A stretch of DNA of 64,000 nt from Mesorhizobium sp. B2-8-5. GTDB taxonomy: Bacteria > Pseudomonadota > Alphaproteobacteria > Rhizobiales > Rhizobiaceae. Under the pieces are notes generated by a model, which searched no databases, had not been told where the DNA came from, and saw only the letters and a list, made by a program, of their open reading frames with translations. The translations under genes were made by a program, and so were the position numbers. Position 1 is the stretch's first letter; each line of letters starts with the position of its first letter. The DNA is taken from contig NZ_CP083951.1 in assembly GCF_006440675.2 (NCBI RefSeq), positions 5,241,501 to 5,305,500 on the forward strand, given 5' to 3'. Of the stretch, positions 7,904-16,370 are shown piece after piece.

Positions 7904-8125
7904 TCATTTGGCGGCGACACCGCGCCTGAGTTCCGCGGGCGGCTTGTCCGCGAGGATCTCCAGCACGCGCTTCCAGCGCGCGCAGCGGCCGAAATCCTTC
8001 TGCTCGATGGCCTTTTCGGCCTTCATGGCCGCATAGAGCGGCGCCTCCGCGCCAAACTCCCTGACCAGCCAGTACGCCTCCTGCCTGGCGCGGCGTTCGT
8101 CATCGTCAACGGCCGTCTTGGACAT
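7904..8125 (-). CDS. Small hypothetical protein (73 aa), last gene of the dioxygenase/EamA operon
   Basis: Start chosen at the ATG 8125 (MSKTAVDDDERRARQEAYW), which overlaps the end of the EamA gene by 20 bases. The product is a charged helical protein with a conserved-looking core (EFGAEAPLYAAMKAEKAIEQ, then CARWKRVLEIL). It has neither signal peptide nor membrane span. Proteins with this 'AxxxAxxKAExxxEKGDxxGxxxWKRIxxAI' layout are common in alphaproteobacteria without an assigned role. Operon membership is inferred from the overlap. Confidence 0.65.
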   Translation of the reverse strand: MSKTAVDDDERRARQEAYWLVREFGAEAPLYAAMKAEKAIEQKDFGRCARWKRVLEILADKPPAELRRGVAAK

Positions 8126-9089
8126 CGTTCCGGGTCTCCGTACCTTCGACGCCGACCGCAAGGCAGCTGCCGATGACGAGGACGGCGCCGGCAACCGCCG
8201 TCATCGACAGGCTTTCGCCCGAGAGCGTCAGCAGAAATGTGGAAGCAATCGGCGTCAGATAGGCGACGACCGCTATCCTGCCGCCATGATCGAGCTTCGC
8301 CGCGCGCGACCAGAAATAATAGCCGAGCCCCATCGGGCCGGCACCGAGATAGAGGCCGAGCAGAAGGTGCGCACCGGTCGGGCGCACGACGCCGTCATGC
8401 AGGCACCAGGCAAAGGTGAGCGCGACGCCGATCAGCGCCGAGGGCAACAGCAGGCGCTCCGGCGACACGGCAAGGCGGCCGACGGCGAGCGAGTAAAAGG
8501 CCATGCAGAGCGCCGAGCCGAAAGCGGCAAGGTAGCCGACGAGGCTGCCGCCTTGGAACCAGGTCTGCGCGCGGCCGCCCGAAATGACCAGCGCCACGCC
8601 GACGAAGCCGAGCGCCGCCGCCAGCCCGAGCAGCAGCGGACGGCGCGGACGGCCAAGCAGGATAACCGCCGCGGCGGTCATCAGCGGCCAAGTGTAGGCG
8701 ACGAGGTTTGCCTCGATAACCGGCATCGAGGCGAAGCCGATATATTGCAGCACCATCGTGCCGACCAGGCCCACGAAGCCGACAAGGTAAGCGGCAAGCG
8801 CGGATCCACCTTCCCCGACAAGGGGGAAAGGAGGAGTGCTCGTCAGCCGGATCAGCGCGAAGACCATGGCCGCGCCGCAAAACTGCAGAAACTGCACTTG
8901 CGACACCGGATAGAGGGCAAGCAGCGTCTTGCCGACCAGGGCGTTGGTGGCCCACAGCGCCACGGCGCCGAGGGCGAAGGCCAGCGCCGCCCCGGGGGCG
9001 ACGCTGGAACGGTTTTGACTTTCCGGCGCGACCGGGCCGAGGCTCAGAGACCTTGACAGCGGCTGACGGTCGACCGGGTCGTGGCTCAT
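8106..9089 (-). CDS. EamA/DMT-family transporter
   Basis: 327 residues with about ten hydrophobic helices arranged as two EamA repeats of the drug/metabolite transporter superfamily, so an inner-membrane exporter or importer of a small metabolite. The start used is the ATG at 9089, which overlaps the stop of the upstream dioxygenase-like gene as TAATG. An ATG two codons earlier is possible. Between helices 2 and 3 the protein contains TPPFPLVGEGG, encoded by a copy of a dispersed short palindrome (about 8808-8838), apparently inserted in frame. Substrate is unknown. The adjoining dioxygenase suggests that it carries that enzyme's substrate or product. Confidence 0.85.
   Translation of the reverse strand: MSHDPVDRQPLSRSLSLGPVAPESQNRSSVAPGAALAFALGAVALWATNALVGKTLLALYPVSQVQFLQFCGAAMVFALIRLTSTPPFPLVGEGGSALAAYLVGFVGLVGTMVLQYIGFASMPVIEANLVAYTWPLMTAAAVILLGRPRRPLLLGLAAALGFVGVALVISGGRAQTWFQGGSLVGYLAAFGSALCMAFYSLAVGRLAVSPERLLLPSALIGVALTFAWCLHDGVVRPTGAHLLLGLYLGAGPMGLGYYFWSRAAKLDHGGRIAVVAYLTPIASTFLLTLSGESLSMTAVAGAVLVIGSCLAVGVEGTETRNDVQDGR
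8808..8838. repeat. Short palindromic repeat inside the EamA coding sequence
   Basis: CCTTCCCCGACAAGGGGGAAAGG has the same design as the intergenic hairpin at 2895-2921 (C/T-rich arm, TTGN loop, G/A-rich arm). It is read in frame as PPFPLVGEGG in a loop between transmembrane helices. Its position at an inter-helix loop is consistent with tolerated insertion. Confidence 0.5.
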
Positions 9090-9922
9090 TACCACGACTC
9101 CCTCGCCGCGCCGGAAACCGCTTCCGACGTCGGCTGCGGCACGGGATGCTCCTCGGCATGGCGGCGGTAGGCGGGCAGCTGGTTGGTCCAGACATCCTCC
9201 GCCAGTTCGTTCACCCAGGCACGGTCATGGTCGTTGTCGGCGGCAAGGTAGAACATGCGGTTATCGTCGACATAGGGTTTGATCGCCGAACGCTGGTTGA
9301 GCACCAGCGTGACGCGCTCGCCGAGCTGTATCGGCGCGGTGCGGTGGAGCACGCCAAGGAACTGGCCGAGCGTGGCATAGTTCATCTTGTGGTCGATGCG
9401 CATGATCTTGTTGCGCGGCAGATCGCGGCCGGATTCCAGGATCGAGCGGCCGGTCTCGGAATCGTCGCAATAGATCTCAAGATGGCCGCCGATGAGCGGG
9501 TCGCTGATCGACAGCGGAATGAGTTCGGTCACCGGAACGCCGTCGCAATGCCATTCGACCGCACCGTCTTTCGGATTCATGAAGGTGACGGTCGAGCCGA
9601 CGATCGACAGTGGATACGGCTCGAGCTTGGTGCCCATCATGTCGGACAGTCTTTCCAGGCGCAGCTTGTCGTGCAAAAGCTCCTTGATCTCTGGAATAAA
9701 GCGGTCGGCGCCGGTGATGAAGGTGAGGTCGAGGTGCTTGTGCACGGCATGGCTGGCCTTCAACTTCAGGGCGGCTTCCTCGATGGCGGCAAGCAGAGCG
9801 GGGTCGTAACCGTGACGATACTGGGCGACGCCGAAACCAGACACTTTCCAGGACGTCTCATGACCAATGATGGCCTCGCGACTCATTGCGCAACGCAGTT
9901 CGGGAATTGTATGGGCGTTCAT
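9089..9922 (-). CDS. Putative Fe(II)/2-oxoglutarate-type dioxygenase
   Basis: 277 residues, cytoplasmic. It carries H125-C-D127 in WHCDGVPVTELIPLSI, a GGHLEIY strand near 145-151, and H193 with R203 in LHRTAPIQLGERVTLVL. An HxD facial-triad motif, a distal His about 65 residues later and an Arg ten residues beyond it match the metal and 2-oxoglutarate ligands of that superfamily. I do not recognise a specific family, so the assignment rests on motif geometry. It is divergent from a LysR regulator and overlaps the EamA transporter gene by one base. The natural substrate is unknown. Alternative: a cupin-fold protein without oxygenase activity. Confidence 0.55.
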   Translation of the reverse strand: MNAHTIPELRCAMSREAIIGHETSWKVSGFGVAQYRHGYDPALLAAIEEAALKLKASHAVHKHLDLTFITGADRFIPEIKELLHDKLRLERLSDMMGTKLEPYPLSIVGSTVTFMNPKDGAVEWHCDGVPVTELIPLSISDPLIGGHLEIYCDDSETGRSILESGRDLPRNKIMRIDHKMNYATLGQFLGVLHRTAPIQLGERVTLVLNQRSAIKPYVDDNRMFYLAADNDHDRAWVNELAEDVWTNQLPAYRRHAEEHPVPQPTSEAVSGAARESW

Positions 9923-10034
9923 TCTACTTTCTCCAAGGTGGGGGCAACACTTGGTTAACAGTCATTTAAACGCCTACCCCTGTAAATTTAGGAATGCTGG
10001 TGGTAGCGTAAGCCCAGCTTAAGGACGAAACCCC
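9923..10034. promoter_or_regulatory. Divergent control region between LysR and dioxygenase genes
   Basis: The 112 bases between the two start codons are AT-richer than their surroundings and contain the small dyad TTAACAGTCATTTAA near 9953-9967. LysR-type proteins normally bind such divergent spacers at T-N11-A sites. No precise operator can be assigned by eye. Confidence 0.35.
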
Positions 10035-11003
10035 GTGCGTCTGCTCAGTCAGGTCAACCTCAACTCGCTGAAAATCGTGGAGAGCGCCGCGAGGCACAAG
10101 AATTTCACGCGTGCCGGCGAAGAGCAGTTCATCACCGCTTCCGCCGTCAGCCAGCGCGTGAAGAGCCTGGAGGATCAGCTTCGCTTCAAGATCTTCGAGC
10201 GCGGCGGCAATGCCGTGTCGCTGACGCCGGAGGGTGAGACCTACGTGGCGCGCGTCCGCGAGGCGCTGGAGCGGATCGTGGCGGCCAGCATGGAGGCTAC
10301 GGGCCAGTCGCAGGCGCATGTGCTGCGGATCTGCGTGCTGCCGACTTTCGCCGCGCGCTGGCTGTTCCCGCGGCTTTCGGCCTTCCAGCGGCAATATCCC
10401 GACATCGAAATGCGGGTGTCGACCTCTTACGCCACGCATGAATTCTCAACCTCGGAATACGATCTCGAGATCCGATATGGCGACGGCAACTTCCCCGGCC
10501 TCACCTCGGAACTGCTGTTCAAGGAAGACCTGACACCGGTCTGCAGCCGCAAGCTCTTCCACGATGTGCTGGGCGACAAGCCGCTGTCGAAGGTGACGCC
10601 GGAAGACCTGCGCTATTTCACGCTGCTTCATTCCGACACCTGCACGCAGAACTGGCAGTCGTGGCTGGGCTTTGCCGGCGCGAGCTTCGTGCTTGGCGAA
10701 ACCAGGAGCGTCTATTTCGATAGCTGCATGATGTCCTACGAGGCGGCCAATGCCGGAATGGGCTTTGCCGTCGCCAACCGCGCCTACATGGCAAGCGATA
10801 TCCGCGCCGAACGGCTGGTGGCTCCTTTCGCGGTCCACCACCCCAATACGGCGGGCTGGTATTTCGTCAGCCCGATCAAGGCGCTCGGCGCCCGCAAGGT
10901 GGAGCTGTTCAAGCAGTGGCTCATGTCCGAAGCGGCGCTGACGCAGCGCCAGCTGGACATCGAGATCGCCGGCGGACAACAAGCGCGCTCGGCGGTGGCG
11001 TGA
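10035..11003 (+). CDS. LysR-type transcriptional regulator (GcvA-like)
   Basis: 322 residues from a GTG start. The N-terminal winged HTH (residues about 8-70: LNSLKIVESAARHKNFTRAG, then ASAVSQRVKSLEDQL and LTPEGETYV) is followed by a periplasmic-binding-protein-like effector domain beginning LRICVLPTFAARWLFPRL. The pattern FAARWLFPRLSAFQRQYPDIEM is the hallmark of the GcvA subgroup. It is transcribed divergently from the dioxygenase/EamA/small-protein operon and very probably controls it, as is usual for LysR genes. The effector is unknown. Confidence 0.88.
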   Translation: MRLLSQVNLNSLKIVESAARHKNFTRAGEEQFITASAVSQRVKSLEDQLRFKIFERGGNAVSLTPEGETYVARVREALERIVAASMEATGQSQAHVLRICVLPTFAARWLFPRLSAFQRQYPDIEMRVSTSYATHEFSTSEYDLEIRYGDGNFPGLTSELLFKEDLTPVCSRKLFHDVLGDKPLSKVTPEDLRYFTLLHSDTCTQNWQSWLGFAGASFVLGETRSVYFDSCMMSYEAANAGMGFAVANRAYMASDIRAERLVAPFAVHHPNTAGWYFVSPIKALGARKVELFKQWLMSEAALTQRQLDIEIAGGQQARSAVA

Positions 11004-11126
11004 GGCCCCACGAATGCGCGCTGGAACGAATCCAGCACCGGCCGCGCAAGATATTCCGCGAAAGTGTGGTCGCTGGTGCTGATAAAGGCTTCCACCGGCA
11101 TCTCGAATGGAGATGCTCGAACCCTT

Positions 11127-11585
11127 TTAATACTGCGTCGCCATCGGCTTTCGCACACTTGACATCGAGTACCTGTCGATCGACGTACCACAGCCATCTA
11201 TTATATTGGTTGTTTGCTGGTAGGCGCCGTCAGCATCCGGATGCTTCCGCGGATAGATTAGGGTAACAGCAAATCCACGCGTCCCCGACAGGACAGTCAA
11301 AAAGGGACTTGTCATGAACGGATGATCCCATCGCTCGACGGCGCAGCAATCGGGGTTATCTTTTGCGTATTCGCCTGCGGCAGCGGCGCCGGAAATTGCG
11401 CGGGGAAAATCCGACTCCCGGGCTTCCAGAATGAGCGCGCTCTCAATCAACGCAGCGTCGGATGCGATCTGGCCCGTTTCACCGCAGTACCCATTCAACT
11501 CACCGGAATACCACGACGCCGCTGCCAATACTGCCAATAGAATTGCTGTTGTTGCCAACGCGCCCAATGCAAGCTTCCTAGTCAT
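11127..11585 (-). CDS. Exported protein with NPxCC motif, paralogue 1 (152 aa)
   Basis: Start taken at ATG 11585 (MTRKLALGALATTAILLAVL). Residues 1-25 form a signal peptide or membrane anchor. The mature part has NPDCCAVERWDHPF and ends with YPRKHPDADGAYQQTTNIID and a further cysteine. The neighbouring gene upstream has the same layout with NPGCCIVSHSNHEW, so the two look like a tandem duplication. No characterised family is recognised. The vicinal cysteines suggest a disulfide or metal site in the periplasm, which is inference. Confidence 0.65.
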   Translation of the reverse strand: MTRKLALGALATTAILLAVLAAASWYSGELNGYCGETGQIASDAALIESALILEARESDFPRAISGAAAAGEYAKDNPDCCAVERWDHPFMTSPFLTVLSGTRGFAVTLIYPRKHPDADGAYQQTTNIIDGCGTSIDRYSMSSVRKPMATQY

Positions 11586-11632
11586 CCATGCCTCGATATT
11601 GAGAATGCGCCGATACGGGCGGCGATTGCCGG

Positions 11633-12037
11633 CTACCAATGCTCTTGCATGTCTGTCTCAATGCCCCTGGTCTCCAATATTCGGCCATCCGCATCGATCG
11701 CGACTTCGCGGAAGTAATATTCCGGTTTCGGCGTCCTTTCGATGAGATAGCTCATCTGCACGATTGAGACGCCGTCTTCGTAGAGGCGCGCCGGAAACCG
11801 CAGCCACTCGTGATTGGAGTGACTGACGATACAGCAGCCGGGGTTGCTTGACAGCAGTTCCTCGGCGGAGGCGTAGGCGATCGCCCCAAGCTCAACTCTT
11901 ACCACATCCTCGGCAGCGATCGAGATGAGTTCCCGGTCGCCGAGATGTTGCTGATGGTTATACGCGACCGTCCAGATGACCGGCCCAGCGACGGTGAGCG
12001 CGGCGAGAGCAAGGGCAGTTGTTGCAACAGTCTTCAT
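11633..12037 (-). CDS. Exported protein with NPxCC motif, paralogue 2 (134 aa)
   Basis: Start taken at ATG 12037 (MKTVATTALALAALTVAGPV), giving a hydrophobic leader of about 30 residues. The mature part includes SSNPGCCIVSHSNHEWLRFP, a strand-rich segment (GVSIVQMSYLIERTPKPEYY) and a C-terminal DADGRILETRGI that resembles a small beta domain. It shares the NPxCC-x4-H signature and the gene layout with the gene 47 bases downstream (11127). Transcribed together with it. Function unknown. Confidence 0.65.
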   Translation of the reverse strand: MKTVATTALALAALTVAGPVIWTVAYNHQQHLGDRELISIAAEDVVRVELGAIAYASAEELLSSNPGCCIVSHSNHEWLRFPARLYEDGVSIVQMSYLIERTPKPEYYFREVAIDADGRILETRGIETDMQEHW

Positions 12038-12300
12038 AGTTGGCTCCGATCGCGCGTCACCCAAGGCAGCATCAGAGACCCCACAATGGTGGAGCCTTGC
12101 AGAATTTCGGGATTTTCCGGTGATTTGCTCGAGGCTGTATAGCCGGCTACCGCGATCGCACCATGACGCAGGGTCGAGACTCAGCTATCTTTGGTCCCGC
12201 GGCGGGCCTGATTTTCCCGCTTGGCCGGCGCTATCAGCTTCCTCCCAAGCAGCGCCGGCCTTCTTCGTTTCAGGCTGACGACAATTCAGCCCGCCCTGCC

Positions 12301-12483
12301 CTATTGCTTCGGCGCTGTACCCTGCTGGTCGCCACCGGTGGTCGATTTCGGCACCGGGTTCTTGTCGACCTGAGGGTTCTGGTTGACTTCAGCGCCCGGC
12401 GCCTTGGTGGGTTGCACGCTGTTGTCACAGGCGACGAGCACGAGCCCTGCCGCAAGAGCCAGCAGCACAGGAAGCTTCTTCAT
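12301..12483 (-). CDS. Small lipoprotein (60 aa)
   Basis: ATG at 12483 with a strong upstream GAGGAG on the minus strand, six bases away. The signal MKKLPVLLALAAGLVLVAC ends in a lipobox (LVAC), so Cys19 should be lipidated. The mature 42 residues are an extended, charged low-complexity tail (DNSVQPTKAPGAEVNQNPQ...). Such short lipoproteins are common in rhizobia. It is divergent from the small membrane-protein gene at 12628. Confidence 0.7.
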   Translation of the reverse strand: MKKLPVLLALAAGLVLVACDNSVQPTKAPGAEVNQNPQVDKNPVPKSTTGGDQQGTAPKQ

Positions 12484-12627
12484 GACAAGCTCCTCTCGTT
12501 TGCTCCTTGATCTCAAGGGCAACGAAGCGGTGGCGGTTTGGTTGCGTGGCGCGGTTTGGCTGGCTGGAGGGGAACCAACCTGCGCGCGCCCGGTTGAGAC
12601 CCGATCGAACCGCATAAGGAGATGGCC

Positions 12628-12795
12628 ATGATCCGCCTGCTGTTAACAGGTCTGTTTGCCTACACCGCCTACCGCGTCGCCATGAGGATCATCGATGAGG
12701 TTCCCGGCGATGTCGCACCGCTGGACATGCCGGGCGACGAGAGACGCGCGCTGCGGCGACAGTCGGCGGCGATGGGAGTCGAGCCGAAGCGGTAG
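12628..12795 (+). CDS. Small membrane-anchored protein (55 aa)
   Basis: Start codon at 12628 (the second of two in-frame ATGs) is six bases after AAGGAG at 12616-12621. Reads MIRLLLTGLFAYTAYRVAMR, a single N-terminal transmembrane helix, then an acidic/basic cytoplasmic tail IIDEVPGDVAPLDMPGDERR and RRQSAAMGVEPKR. It ends with TAG at 12793. Product resembles small rhizobial membrane proteins of unknown role. Acceptance rests on the ribosome-binding site and the sensible membrane topology. Confidence 0.55.
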   Translation: MIRLLLTGLFAYTAYRVAMRIIDEVPGDVAPLDMPGDERRALRRQSAAMGVEPKR

Positions 12796-12894
12796 AATCT
12801 CCCCTTCTGGGGAAGATCGTCTGTCGCGTCGGCTTTCGCCAATCGCCAGCGCCATACCGGTTGCGAACAAAGCGGAAACGATGCTTGATGGGCG

Positions 12895-14976
12895 ATGAAC
12901 ATCGCCGCTCGTGATTCGTCCTTCGAGGCGCCCGCCTATCTTGCCCGGCTGAACGACGAGCAGCGGCTGGCGGTGATGCATGGCGACGGCAAGGTGGCCG
13001 CGCCGCTGCTGGTGATCGCCGGCGCCGGTTCCGGCAAGACCAACACGCTGGCGCATCGCGTCGCCCATCTCATCGTCAAGGACGCCGATCCGCGCCGCAT
13101 TCTGCTGATGACCTTCTCCCGTCGCGCCGCTGCCGAGATGGCCAAGCGCGTTGAGCGCATCGCCGGCGAGGTGCTGGGGCGCGACGCGGCCATCATCGCC
13201 GACGCGCTCGCCTGGGCCGGCACTTTCCACGGCATCGGCGCGCGACTGCTGCGCGATTATGCCGAGCAGATCGGCCTCGATCCGGCCTTCACCATCCACG
13301 ATCGCGAGGATTCCGCCGACCTGATGAACCTTGCCCGGCACGAGCTGGGATTGTCGAAAACCGAAAGCCGCTTTCCGACCAAGGGCACCTGCCTGCAGAT
13401 CTATTCGCGGGCGGTGAATGCGCAGGCGCCGCTGGGTGAAGTGCTGGGCTCGGCCTTCCCGTGGTGCGCGGCATGGGCGGACCAGCTCAAGGCGCTGTTC
13501 GCGGCCTATGTCGAGGCCAAACAGGCGCAGAACGTGCTCGATTACGACGACCTGCTGCTCTACTGGGCGCAGATGGCGGCGGAGCCTGAGATCGCCGCGC
13601 ATCTTTCCAGCCGCTTCGACCATGTACTGGTCGACGAATACCAGGACACCAACCGGCTGCAGGCCTCGATCCTTCTGGCGCTGAAACCGGACGGCGCGGG
13701 CTTGACCGTCGTTGGCGACGACGCGCAGTCGATCTATTCCTTCCGCGCTGCGGAAGTGCGCAACATCCTCGACTTTCCAAGACAGTTTGCGCAAGAAGCA
13801 GCGGTCGTCATGCTGGAGCGCAATTACCGCTCGACCGAGACGATCCTGGGCGCGGCCAACAAGGTGATCGGCGAGGCCAGCGAGCGCTTCACCAAGAATC
13901 TGTGGACCGAGCGGCGATCATCGCACAAGCCGCAGCTGGTCAGCGTGCGCGACGAGGCCGAGCAGGCCAATTATGTCTGCCAGGCGATCCTGGCGGAGCG
14001 CGAGGCCGGCACGGCGCTGAAGGCGCAGGCGGTGCTGTTCCGCACCTCGAGCCATAGCGGGCCGCTGGAGGTCGAGCTCACGCGCCGCAACATCCCTTTC
14101 GTCAAGTTCGGCGGCCTGAAATTCCTCGATGCCGCGCATGTCAAGGACATGCTGGCGATGCTGCGCTTCGCCGAAAACCCGCGCGACCGCGTCGCCGGTT
14201 TTCGGGTGCTGCAGCTCATGCCAGGCATCGGCCCATCCGCCGCCTCGCAGATCGTGGACGCCATGGCGACATCGCTGGACGAGACGCTGGGCCTTGCCCG
14301 CTTCCGGCCGCCGCAGCGCGCCGCGCAAGATTGGCCGGTCTTCCTCGACATCTATGGCGGCTTGCGCGCCGGCGCCAAATGGCCGGCCGACCTCGAGCGG
14401 ATCAGGCTCTGGTACGAGCCGCATATGGAACGTATCCATGAGGATGCGATCACGCGCCGCGCCGACCTCATCCAGCTCGAACAGATCGCATCGACCTATC
14501 CGTCGCGCGAGCGCTTCCTGACCGAGCTCACCCTCGACCCGCCCGACGCCACCAGCGACCAGGCCGGGCCGCCGCATCGTGACGAGGATTACCTCATCCT
14601 GTCGACCATTCATTCGGCCAAGGGCCAGGAGTGGAAGAACGTCTTCGTGCTCAACACCGTCGACGGCTGCATCCCGGCCGATCTCGGCGTTGGCACCAAG
14701 GAGGACATCGAGGAGGAGCGGCGCCTGCTCTACGTGGCGATGACCAGAGCCAAGGACAGCCTGCATCTCGTCGTGCCGCAGCGCTTTTATCCGCACAACC
14801 AGCCGGCTCGCGGCGACCGCCACGTCTATGCCTCGCGCACCCGCTTCATCTCGGCCTCGATGCTTTCGGCCTTCGAGCAGTCGTCCTGGGCAAGCGCCGC
14901 GCTCAAGGACGACCCGCGCCAGAAACCGGGCGTCAAGGTCGATCTCGGTTCCCGCATGCGCGGGATGTGGAAATAG
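12895..14976 (+). CDS. UvrD/PcrA-like superfamily 1 DNA helicase
   Basis: 693 residues with the full SF1A helicase set. Motif I is GAGSGKTNT (42-50). Motif Ia is LLMTFSRRAA. Motif II is VDEYQDTN near residue 247. Motif III is VVGDDAQSIYSFRAA. Motif IV is LERNYRST. Motif V is ILSTIHSAKGQEW and motif VI is RRLLYVAMTRAKD. It is slightly shorter than E. coli UvrD and lacks a nuclease domain, so it is not an AddA/RecB protein. A role in DNA repair or recombination is expected from the family. The main uvrD of the genome may lie elsewhere, so no symbol is given. Confidence 0.92.
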   Translation: MNIAARDSSFEAPAYLARLNDEQRLAVMHGDGKVAAPLLVIAGAGSGKTNTLAHRVAHLIVKDADPRRILLMTFSRRAAAEMAKRVERIAGEVLGRDAAIIADALAWAGTFHGIGARLLRDYAEQIGLDPAFTIHDREDSADLMNLARHELGLSKTESRFPTKGTCLQIYSRAVNAQAPLGEVLGSAFPWCAAWADQLKALFAAYVEAKQAQNVLDYDDLLLYWAQMAAEPEIAAHLSSRFDHVLVDEYQDTNRLQASILLALKPDGAGLTVVGDDAQSIYSFRAAEVRNILDFPRQFAQEAAVVMLERNYRSTETILGAANKVIGEASERFTKNLWTERRSSHKPQLVSVRDEAEQANYVCQAILAEREAGTALKAQAVLFRTSSHSGPLEVELTRRNIPFVKFGGLKFLDAAHVKDMLAMLRFAENPRDRVAGFRVLQLMPGIGPSAASQIVDAMATSLDETLGLARFRPPQRAAQDWPVFLDIYGGLRAGAKWPADLERIRLWYEPHMERIHEDAITRRADLIQLEQIASTYPSRERFLTELTLDPPDATSDQAGPPHRDEDYLILSTIHSAKGQEWKNVFVLNTVDGCIPADLGVGTKEDIEEERRLLYVAMTRAKDSLHLVVPQRFYPHNQPARGDRHVYASRTRFISASMLSAFEQSSWASAALKDDPRQKPGVKVDLGSRMRGMWK

Positions 14977-15116
14977 GCCGCCTGCGCGACGGATCACGTC
15001 CAGTACGGAAAAATCGGCACGCGCGGAACCACTCGCCGCAAGCCGCGTTGTGTGGCGTCCTCCCTCCAGACCGGAGGCGGCAGCCCCCGCTTCCACAGCC
15101 AATAGACGAGGTCCGA

Positions 15117-15419
15117 ATGTACGACAGGATGTTCTTCACCCCGGTCGCCCTCAGCGTCGGCGCCGGCCACAAGCGCATGATCGCCTCGCTGTTCGACATG
15201 CATGACTTCCTGACCGAGTTTCCGCCGTCGCGCCGCCGCCTCAGCTACGGCGCCGCGGTGAAGGCCTGCGAGGCAGCGCGCAGTGGAGAAATCTCGGCCG
15301 AGGCGGCGCGCGATGCGCTGATCACCTTCGCGGTGACGGCGGGGGTGCTCTGGCCCTCGGAGCAGCCGGTCGTCTCGGTCAAGCCGGTGGCGCGCGGATA
15401 TGGCGGTTTCGCCGGCTGA
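15117..15419 (+). CDS. DUF982 family protein
   Basis: 100 residues, ATG at 15117. The sequence follows the DUF982 pattern: FFTPVALSVGAGHKRMIASL (Pro-Val strand, glycine-rich turn, basic I-x-S segment), then an aligned central Leu/Pro region and ACEAARSGEISAEAARDALI. The family is almost confined to Rhizobiales, usually in several copies per genome, and has no known function. No signal peptide. Converges with the sterol-desaturase gene. Confidence 0.78.
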   Translation: MYDRMFFTPVALSVGAGHKRMIASLFDMHDFLTEFPPSRRRLSYGAAVKACEAARSGEISAEAARDALITFAVTAGVLWPSEQPVVSVKPVARGYGGFAG

Positions 15420-15448
15420 GTTTTACGGCAAAGGACTACCCTGCCGCG

Positions 15449-15477
15449 AAAAACCCACCCTCAGTGGCGGGCTTTTC
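15449..15477. terminator. Probable bidirectional intrinsic terminator
   Basis: An A-run plus CCCACC, a short loop, then GGCGGG and TTTT form an imperfect hairpin with an A-tract on one side and a T-tract on the other. It lies exactly between the convergent DUF982 and sterol-desaturase genes, the expected place for a shared terminator. Confidence 0.5.
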
Positions 15478-15484
15478 CGTGCCG

Positions 15485-16300
15485 TCATTCCGGCTTGGCG
15501 GCGGCGGGCGCGGCCTCAACGGTCGGCGCGGCCGGTTCGGCCGCGGCGACGAAGGGATACATAAGTTGCTGGTGATAGAATTGCGGCACCGGCTCGTCGA
15601 CGCCGTATTTTTCCGGCATTCGTTGCGGCATGAACAAGGTGCCGCCGATCAGGTCGAGAAAGGGCAACTGTCCGGCGAAATTCCTGTCATAGGCCTGGCG
15701 TTCGTTGGCATGGTGCCAATGATGGAACTGCGGCGAGGCAATCAGCCATTTCAGCGGCCCGAATTTGATGCGCGTGTTGGAGTGGATGAACACCGACTGC
15801 CAGTGATAGATCAGCACGTAGATAAGAACCGCCTCGCCGGAAAAACCCAGCGCGAACAGCGGCAGGAACGAAGCCGACTTGGTCAGGATCTGGTCCACCG
15901 GGTGCACGCGGTGGGCGGCCAGCCAATCCATCTCCTCGATCGAGTGGTGGATGGCGTGAAAGCGCCACAGGAACGGCAGCGCGTGAAAGGCGCGATGGGC
16001 AAGGTAGAAGCCGATATCGGCGACGAGCAGAGCCTCGATTGCCTGCAGCCATAAAGGCTGCGACTGGACGGCGGCGGTGAGCGCTTCGGGAACGAAACGC
16101 TGCACCACAAGCATCGCCGCGCCGACCACCAGCAACATGCCGAGCTTGATGACGATGCCGTTGAAGAGCAGATAGACAACGTCGTTCAGCCAGTGCCGGC
16201 GCGTCGCCGATTGCTCGGCATGCAGCGGCAGAAGCTGCTCGAGCGGAATGAAGATGAGGGCGATGACCAGCACCGCCTTGAAATCGATAAGGTCGAACAC
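15485..16300 (-). CDS. Sterol desaturase / fatty-acid hydroxylase family protein
   Basis: 271 residues with four or more membrane helices and the complete di-iron histidine set of the fatty acid hydroxylase superfamily: H102-x3-H106 (HRAFH), H115-x2-HH119 (HAIHH), H130/H133 (AHRVHP) and HHWHH at 193-197. It should be an integral inner-membrane oxygenase or hydroxylase acting on a lipid or hopanoid-type substrate. The substrate cannot be deduced. The C-terminus is an Ala/Pro-rich tail (AAAEPAAPTVEAAPAAAKPE) typical of low-complexity extensions in this group. No electron-transfer partner is adjacent. Confidence 0.85.
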   Translation of the reverse strand: MFDLIDFKAVLVIALIFIPLEQLLPLHAEQSATRRHWLNDVVYLLFNGIVIKLGMLLVVGAAMLVVQRFVPEALTAAVQSQPLWLQAIEALLVADIGFYLAHRAFHALPFLWRFHAIHHSIEEMDWLAAHRVHPVDQILTKSASFLPLFALGFSGEAVLIYVLIYHWQSVFIHSNTRIKFGPLKWLIASPQFHHWHHANERQAYDRNFAGQLPFLDLIGGTLFMPQRMPEKYGVDEPVPQFYHQQLMYPFVAAAEPAAPTVEAAPAAAKPE

Positions 16301-16370
16301 GGTCGCTCGCGGATCGGCTGAGGCCAGCCTCCGACACTAGCCGCCAAAGGATGAACGGACCGTTGATGGC

